From positions 326,041-390,040 of the forward strand of contig BBMW01000002.1 of the NCBI GenBank assembly GCA_000759755.1: DNA of 64,000 nt. Reading direction: 5' to 3'. This DNA is from Citrobacter werkmanii NBRC 105721 (GTDB taxonomy: Bacteria; Pseudomonadota; Gammaproteobacteria; Enterobacterales; Enterobacteriaceae). The first letter of the stretch is position 1, and every line of letters starts with the position of its first letter. Below are positions 59,023 through 64,000 of the stretch, piece by piece. The notes beneath the pieces were generated by a model that did not search any database, was not told the DNA's origin, and saw only the letters and a list, made by a program, of their open reading frames with translations. The translations under genes and the position numbers were made by a program.

Positions 59023-59498
59023 ATATTCGACGTAAAAATCGGCTATGGATAGCCTGCGCGGTACTGGCAGGTCTGGCGTTGACCATTTCGCTGGTGCTCT
59101 ACGCGCTGCGTTCCAATATCGATCTGTTCTACACCCCGGGAGAGATACTCTACGGTAAGCGTGAAACGCAGCAGATGCCTGAAGTCGGTCAACGTCTGCG
59201 CGTGGGTGGGATGGTGATGCCGGGCAGCGTGAAGCGCGATCCGCAATCGCTAAAAGTAAATTTCAGCATCTATGACGCCGAAGGTGTGGTGGATGTGACC
59301 TATGAAGGCATTTTGCCGGACCTGTTCCGTGAGGGGCAGGGCGTCGTCGTTCAGGGCGAGCTGGACAAGGGAAATCATGTGCAGGCTAAAGAGGTTCTTG
59401 CCAAACATGATGAAAACTACACCCCGCCGGAAGTCGAAAAAGCGATGCAGGAAAACCACCGTCGCCCGGAAAGTGTTTATAAGGATAAAACGTCATGA
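59019..59498 (+). CDS. ccmE: CcmE, periplasmic haem chaperone
   Basis: 159 residues, starting at GTG overlapping the ccmD stop. One N-terminal membrane helix (about 8-28) is followed by a beta-barrel domain. The covalent haem-binding histidine is in [13 protein letters not shown]. It carries haem from CcmC to CcmF/H. Confidence 0.96.
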   Translation: MNIRRKNRLWIACAVLAGLALTISLVLYALRSNIDLFYTPGEILYGKRETQQMPEVGQRLRVGGMVMPGSVKRDPQSLKVNFSIYDAEGVVDVTYEGILPDLFREGQGVVVQGELDKGNHVQAKEVLAKHDENYTPPEVEKAMQENHRRPESVYKDKTS

Positions 59499-61450
59499 TG
59501 CCTGAAATTGGCAATGCGCTGTTGTGCCTTGCGCTTGGCGTTGCATTACTGCTGTCGGTCTATCCGCTGTGGGGCGTGGCGCGCGGCGACGTGCGGATGA
59601 TGGCCTCAGCACGGCCCTTTGCCTGGGTCTTGTTTATCTGCGTGATGGGGGCGTTCCTGATTCTGGTTAATGCCTTTGTGGTTAACGACTTTACCGTGAC
59701 CTACGTCGCCAGTAACTCCAATACCCAACTTCCGGTCTGGTATCGGGTCGCGGCGACCTGGGGCGCGCATGAAGGCTCGCTGCTGCTGTGGGTGTTGCTG
59801 ATGAGCGGCTGGACGTTCGCCGTCGCAGCGTTCAGCCAGCGCATGCCGCTGGATATCGTCGCCCGCGTGTTGGCGGTGATGGGGATGGTCAGCGTCGGCT
59901 TCCTGCTGTTTATCCTGTTTACCTCTAATCCGTTTGCCCGCACGTTGCCCAACTTCCCTATCGAAGGGCGCGACCTCAACCCGCTGTTGCAGGATCCGGG
60001 ACTGATTTTCCATCCGCCGTTGCTGTACATGGGGTATGTCGGTTTCTCGGTGGCTTTCGCGTTTGCGATCGCCGCGTTGATGAGCGGGCGTCTGGACAGC
60101 ACCTTCGCTCGCTTTTCGCGTCCATGGACGCTGGCGGCGTGGGTGTTTCTGACGCTGGGGATTGTACTCGGTTCGGCCTGGGCCTATTACGAGCTGGGCT
60201 GGGGTGGCTGGTGGTTCTGGGATCCGGTTGAGAACGCCTCCTTTATGCCATGGCTGGTGGGTACAGCCCTGATGCATTCGCTGTCGGTAACCGAACAGCG
60301 CGCCAGCTTCAAAGCCTGGACCCTGCTGCTGTCAATCAGCGCCTTCTCGCTGTGCCTGTTGGGTACTTTCCTGGTACGTTCCGGCGTATTGGTTTCGGTG
60401 CATGCTTTCGCCTCAGACCCGTCGCGAGGGATGTTTATACTGGCCTTCATGGTGCTGGTGATTGGCGGTTCCCTGCTGCTGTTTGCAGTGCGTGGGCATA
60501 AGGTTCGCTCGCGGGTAAACAACGCGCTGTGGTCGCGTGAATCGCTGCTGTTGGGCAACAACGTCCTGCTGATCGCCGCTATGCTGGTGGTGTTACTGGG
60601 CACGCTGCTGCCGCTGGTGCACAAACAGCTTGGGCTGGGCAGCATTTCGATTGGCGAGCCGTTCTTCAATACCATGTTCACCTGGCTGATGGCGCCGTTT
60701 GCGCTGCTGCTGGGCATTGGGCCATTAGTGCGCTGGGGCCGTGACCGACCACGTAAACTGAAAACGTTACTGATCATCGCGTTTGTCACCACGCTTATTC
60801 TGTCGCTGCTGCTGCCGTGGCTGTTTGAGGATCGCATTGCCGCCATGACGGTGGTGGGGCTGGCGATGGCGTGCTGGATAATTGTGCTGGCCATGTCCGA
60901 AGCGTACCTGCGCATTTCTCGTGGAACAAAGCTGACGCCAAGCTACTGGGGGATGGTATCAGGTCATGTGGGGCTGGCGATTACCATTGTTGGTATTGCC
61001 TTTAGCCAGAATTACAGCGTGGAACGCGATGTGCGCATGAAAGCGGGCGATAGCGTCAGTATCCATAACTATCAGTTCACCTTCCGTGAAGTAAAAGACA
61101 TTACCGGACCAAACTACCGGGGCGGGGTCGCCATTATTGGTGTCACGCGTGATGGTAAACCGGAAGCCACGCTGCATGCGGAGAAACGCTTCTATAACAG
61201 TACCAGTTCCATGATGACCGAAGCGGCGATTGACGGCGGGCTTACGCGCGATCTGTATGCTGCGCTGGGTGAAGAGCTGGATAACGGCGCATGGGCTGTA
61301 CGTTTGTATTACAAACCGTTTATTCGCTGGATTTGGGCCGGAGGGTTGCTGATGGCGCTGGGCGGGGTGTTCTGCCTGTTTGATCCACGCTATCGCCAGC
61401 GCACGCGCCCGCGTGTCGCGGTGCAAAAAAATGCGTCGGAGGCTGTATGA
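59495..61450 (+). CDS. ccmF: CcmF, haem lyase core subunit
   Basis: 651 residues (E. coli 647) with about fifteen helices and the WWD motif [19 protein letters not shown]. Conserved periplasmic histidines are in [22 protein letters not shown] and LVHKQLG. It joins haem to apocytochromes with CcmH. Two ATGs are adjacent; the first has AGGA nine bases upstream. It overlaps ccmG by four bases. Confidence 0.96.
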   Translation: MMPEIGNALLCLALGVALLLSVYPLWGVARGDVRMMASARPFAWVLFICVMGAFLILVNAFVVNDFTVTYVASNSNTQLPVWYRVAATWGAHEGSLLLWVLLMSGWTFAVAAFSQRMPLDIVARVLAVMGMVSVGFLLFILFTSNPFARTLPNFPIEGRDLNPLLQDPGLIFHPPLLYMGYVGFSVAFAFAIAALMSGRLDSTFARFSRPWTLAAWVFLTLGIVLGSAWAYYELGWGGWWFWDPVENASFMPWLVGTALMHSLSVTEQRASFKAWTLLLSISAFSLCLLGTFLVRSGVLVSVHAFASDPSRGMFILAFMVLVIGGSLLLFAVRGHKVRSRVNNALWSRESLLLGNNVLLIAAMLVVLLGTLLPLVHKQLGLGSISIGEPFFNTMFTWLMAPFALLLGIGPLVRWGRDRPRKLKTLLIIAFVTTLILSLLLPWLFEDRIAAMTVVGLAMACWIIVLAMSEAYLRISRGTKLTPSYWGMVSGHVGLAITIVGIAFSQNYSVERDVRMKAGDSVSIHNYQFTFREVKDITGPNYRGGVAIIGVTRDGKPEATLHAEKRFYNSTSSMMTEAAIDGGLTRDLYAALGEELDNGAWAVRLYYKPFIRWIWAGGLLMALGGVFCLFDPRYRQRTRPRVAVQKNASEAV

Positions 61451-62004
61451 AGCGCAACGCACTGTTAATACCGTTTATTATTTTTCTCATCATTGCAGCG
61501 GCGCTGCTATGGCAGTTAGCGCGTAACGCGCAAGGAGACGACCCTACTAATCTGGAGTCGGCGTTAATCGGCAAACCTGTTCCGACGTTCCGCCTGGAAT
61601 CGCTGGAAAACCCGGGGCAGCATTATCAGGCCGATGTGCTGACGCAGGGGAAGCCAGTGTTGCTGAACGTCTGGGCGACCTGGTGTCCGACCTGTCGCGC
61701 CGAGCATCAGTATCTGAATCAACTGTCTGCGCAAGGCGTGCGGGTAGTGGGCCTGAACTATAAAGACGATCGTCAGAAAGCCATTGTCTGGCTGAAAGAG
61801 CTGGGCAATCCTTACTCATTAAGTCTGTTTGACGGCGACGGTATGCTCGGCCTCGATCTTGGCGTGTACGGCGCACCGGAGACGTTCCTGATCGACGGGA
61901 AAGGTATTATTCGCTATCGCCATGCCGGCGATCTGAATGCCCGCGTGTGGGAAAGCGAGATCAAACCGTTGTGGGACAAGTACAGTAAGGAGGCTGCGCA
62001 ATGA
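61447..62004 (+). CDS. ccmG: CcmG (DsbE), periplasmic thioredoxin-like reductant
   Basis: 185 residues: N-terminal membrane anchor (about 6-22) and a thioredoxin fold with active site WCPTC in VWATWCPTCRAEHQ. It reduces the haem-binding cysteines of apocytochromes, with electrons from DsbD. Overlaps ccmH by four bases. Confidence 0.96.
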   Translation: MKRNALLIPFIIFLIIAAALLWQLARNAQGDDPTNLESALIGKPVPTFRLESLENPGQHYQADVLTQGKPVLLNVWATWCPTCRAEHQYLNQLSAQGVRVVGLNYKDDRQKAIVWLKELGNPYSLSLFDGDGMLGLDLGVYGAPETFLIDGKGIIRYRHAGDLNARVWESEIKPLWDKYSKEAAQ

Positions 62005-63050
62005 GATTTTTATTGGGCCTGCTGATGCTGGTTATCTCGGGATCCGCGCTTGCGACTATCGACGTAATGCAGTTTAAGGATGAAGCGCAGGAGCAGCAGT
62101 TCCGCCAGCTTACCGAGCAACTGCGTTGTCCTAAATGTCAGAACAACAGCATTGCCGACTCTAATTCAATGATCGCCACCGACCTGCGTCAGAAAGTGTA
62201 CGAATTGATGCAGGAAGGCAAAAGCCAGAAAGAGATTGTTGACTACATGGTGGCGCGCTACGGCAACTTCGTCACTTACGATCCGCCGTTAACTCCGCTG
62301 ACCGTGCTGCTGTGGGTGATGCCTGTGGTAGCGATTGGTCTTGGGGGCTGGATTATTTTCGCCCGTACTCGCCGACGCGTACGGGTGAAACAAGAAGAGT
62401 TTCCTGACGACATTATCCCGGATGGCAAGCGCGGTGGATTCGGACTCTTTGTGCCCGGCATCGTGGTGGCGCTGGTGGTTGGCGTGGTGAGCTATTATCA
62501 AACTGGGAACTATAAACAGGTGCAGGTCTGGCAGCAGGCCACCGCTCAGGCTCCAGCGCTGCTGGAGCGGGCATTGGATCCGAAAGCCGACCCGTTGAAT
62601 GAAGAAGACATGACGCGTCTGGCGCTGGGGCTGCGCACTCGCTTACAGTCCGATGCCGGAAACGTCGAAGGCTGGATCATGCTCGGACGTATTGGCATGG
62701 TACTCGGTAACGCCAGTACGGCTACTGAAGCCTATGCCAATGCCTATCGACTGGCTCCTAACAACAGCGATGCGGCGCTGGGTTATGCGGAAGCATTGAC
62801 CCGTTCTTCCGATCCTGATGATAACCGTCGGGGAGGGGAGTTGTTGCGCCAGCTGATAAGAGGCGAGCATGCTAACGTGCGCGTATTGAGCATGTATGCT
62901 TTTAACGCTTTCGAACAGCAGCGCTTCGGCGAAGCTGTTGCGGCGTGGGAGATGATGCTGAAATTATTGCCCGCTAACGATACCCGTCGGGCGGTAATAG
63001 AACGCAGTATTAAACAGGCGATGGAGCAGCTAACGCCGCAGGAGAAGTAA
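62001..63050 (+). CDS. ccmH: CcmH, apocytochrome thiol-reduction and haem lyase subunit (CcmH-CcmI fusion)
   Basis: 349 residues. The N-terminal CcmH domain has a signal peptide and the redox motif LRCPKCQNNSIADSN. A membrane helix lies at about 105-122, a second near 150-168, then a tetratricopeptide (CcmI-like) domain of about 190-345. Many bacteria encode these as two proteins; the fused form is the E. coli type. A REP pair follows the stop. Confidence 0.96.
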   Translation: MRFLLGLLMLVISGSALATIDVMQFKDEAQEQQFRQLTEQLRCPKCQNNSIADSNSMIATDLRQKVYELMQEGKSQKEIVDYMVARYGNFVTYDPPLTPLTVLLWVMPVVAIGLGGWIIFARTRRRVRVKQEEFPDDIIPDGKRGGFGLFVPGIVVALVVGVVSYYQTGNYKQVQVWQQATAQAPALLERALDPKADPLNEEDMTRLALGLRTRLQSDAGNVEGWIMLGRIGMVLGNASTATEAYANAYRLAPNNSDAALGYAEALTRSSDPDDNRRGGELLRQLIRGEHANVRVLSMYAFNAFEQQRFGEAVAAWEMMLKLLPANDTRRAVIERSIKQAMEQLTPQEK

Positions 63051-63061
63051 GAGTGGAAGGG

Positions 63062-63142
63062 GCCGGATGGCGACGCAAAGCGTCTTATCCGGCCTTGCGA
63101 TGCTCGTGATTTGTAGGCCCGATAAGCGTAGCGCCATCGGGC
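63062..63142. repeat. REP/BIME pair between ccmH and narP
   Basis: GCCGGATGGCGACG...CTTATCCGGCC (63062-63095) and GTAGGCCCGATAAGCG...CATCGGGC (63113-63142) are two REP units in opposite orientation, in the gap between the convergent stops. No separate T-tracted terminator is seen here. Confidence 0.85.
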
Positions 63143-63151
63143 AATATCTGG

Positions 63152-63799
63152 TTATTGCATTCCGCGCGTTTGCAAAAACAGAATAGTGGCAGCAACGCGA
63201 GAGCGCACATTGAGTTTGCGCAGCAGGTTGCGAATATGCACCTTCACCGTCTGTTCGGAAATATTTAATACCGAAGCAATCTGTTTATTCGACAGCCCCT
63301 GAGCCAGTTCGTGTAACACATCCAGCTCGCGTTCGGTGAGAATGCTGAACGGATCTTCTTGTGCGCCGAACAGGTCGCGTTCGCGCAGATATTCACTGAC
63401 GCGTGTACTAAACGCTTTACCGCCTTTAGCGCCGCTGCGAATGGCCTCCAGCAGGACTTCAGGATCGCTGTCTTTGAGCAAATAACCATCCGCACCCGCG
63501 TCAATTAAGGCGTATACATCGCTGGCGGCATCCGAAACGGTCAGAATGATAATTTGTGCGGTAACGCCGTCCCGACGCAGCGCATTCAGGGTATCCAGCC
63601 CACTCATACCTTTCATATTGAGATCTAACAGGATCACGTCAAGGTCCAGACGGTTTGCCAGATCGATCGCACTTGCGCCGTCACCTGCTTCGGCCACCAC
63701 GTTAAATGCGGGATCCAGTTGCAATAATTGACTAATTCCCCGCCGCATTAGTGGGTGGTCGTCGACAATCAGCACCCGAAAAGGCGTTGCTTCAGGCAT
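63152..63799 (-). CDS. narP: NarP, nitrate/nitrite response regulator
   Basis: 215 residues: receiver with D59 (VILLDLNMKGMSG) and C-terminal LuxR-type HTH (TERELDVLHELAQGLSNKQI). It binds 7-2-7 heptamer palindromes such as the one before napF and activates nap under low nitrate, using the kinases NarQ and NarX encoded elsewhere. It is convergent with ccmH. Upstream, 63800-63960 holds its promoter and no gene I can support. Confidence 0.96.
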   Translation of the reverse strand: MPEATPFRVLIVDDHPLMRRGISQLLQLDPAFNVVAEAGDGASAIDLANRLDLDVILLDLNMKGMSGLDTLNALRRDGVTAQIIILTVSDAASDVYALIDAGADGYLLKDSDPEVLLEAIRSGAKGGKAFSTRVSEYLRERDLFGAQEDPFSILTERELDVLHELAQGLSNKQIASVLNISEQTVKVHIRNLLRKLNVRSRVAATILFLQTRGMQ

Positions 63800-63963
63800 A
63801 CTATTCTCCTGAGTTTTATTAGTATCATTATTGTTTTCAGCGCATCAATCGTCCAGGTTCATCGCGCTGATGAGAGGGTAAATTTTACCCCAATTTGTGC
63901 ATGGGTAAGTAGTAAAACCTGTGCTGAAAGCCGTGGTGGCGCGGAACATTGAATCGCAGGCAT

Positions 63964-63995
63964 AAAAAAACCAACCACAAGGGTTGGTTTTTTTT
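63964..63995. terminator. Terminator at the right edge
   Basis: A-run, CCAACC, ACAAG loop, GGTTGG, then eight Ts: a symmetrical hairpin able to terminate from either side. It is not linked to any gene in the window. In E. coli a tRNA-Pro gene (proL) lies a little beyond narP, so it may end a gene just outside. Confidence 0.75.
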
Positions 63996-64000
63996 GAGGA

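Noticed and set aside
1-64000. Prophage, insertion sequence, defence island, toxin-antitoxin operon or tRNA gene
   Set aside because: No transposase, integrase, terminal inverted repeats, phage genes or tRNA cloverleaf were recognised; the only defence-related trace is the Rpn remnant.

Overview
The window is ordinary core chromosome of an enterobacterium in the Escherichia/Salmonella/Citrobacter group. Gene order follows the E. coli K-12 stretch from arn to narP, read here from arnD to narP. Several differences point away from E. coli. A LysR/MFS pair sits between glpQ and yfaE, an mgtE-sulP pair sits between yojI and mqo, and ais is missing in front of arnB. Salmonella is less likely because a complete ato operon is present. 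GyrA carries threonine at position 83, which is the natural residue I know from the Citrobacter freundii group. My best guess is therefore Citrobacter, C. freundii complex (an inference).

Layout. 1-4.6 kb: arnBCA and the start of arnD (lipid A aminoarabinose modification), on the minus strand. 4.9-7.5 kb: nudI, yfaZ, yfaY. 7.5-8.0 kb: the C-terminal remnant of an Rpn-family nuclease gene. 8.1-14.9 kb: the divergent glpABC and glpTQ operons. 14.9-17.2 kb: a divergent LysR regulator and MFS transporter. 17.2-21.1 kb: nrdA-nrdB-yfaE, with DnaA and NrdR boxes. 21.4-24.9 kb: ubiG and gyrA. 24.9-32.2 kb: atoDAEB (sigma-54 dependent) and atoSC. 32.4-38.6 kb: the Rcs phosphorelay. 38.9-40.5 kb: micF and ompC. 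40.6-45.2 kb: apbE, ada-alkB, yojI. 45.3-47.9 kb: mgtE and a SulP transporter, convergent and overlapping. 48.2-50.5 kb: mqo and eco. 50.9-63.0 kb: napFDAGHBC-ccmABCDEFGH, a single run of periplasmic nitrate reductase and cytochrome c maturation genes. 63.2-63.8 kb: narP, regulator of that run.

How the parts work together. The right third is one respiratory module. NapC and NapB are c-type cytochromes matured by the adjacent Ccm proteins, and an FNR-like site and a NarP palindrome in front of napF have the spacing known from E. coli. The glp block imports glycerol-3-phosphate, releases it from phosphodiesters in the periplasm and oxidises it anaerobically. The ato block senses and degrades acetoacetate and short-chain fatty acids. 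Arn and Rcs/OmpC/MicF are envelope modification and envelope stress functions.

No large undescribed system is visible. The most interesting item is the Rpn remnant at 7510-7983. It has lost the nuclease half but keeps an intact 66-codon internal reading frame with a strong ribosome binding site, so it may be an orphan RpnS-type (intragenic antitoxin) gene. All functional assignments are from reading the sequence against remembered families; no database search was run.
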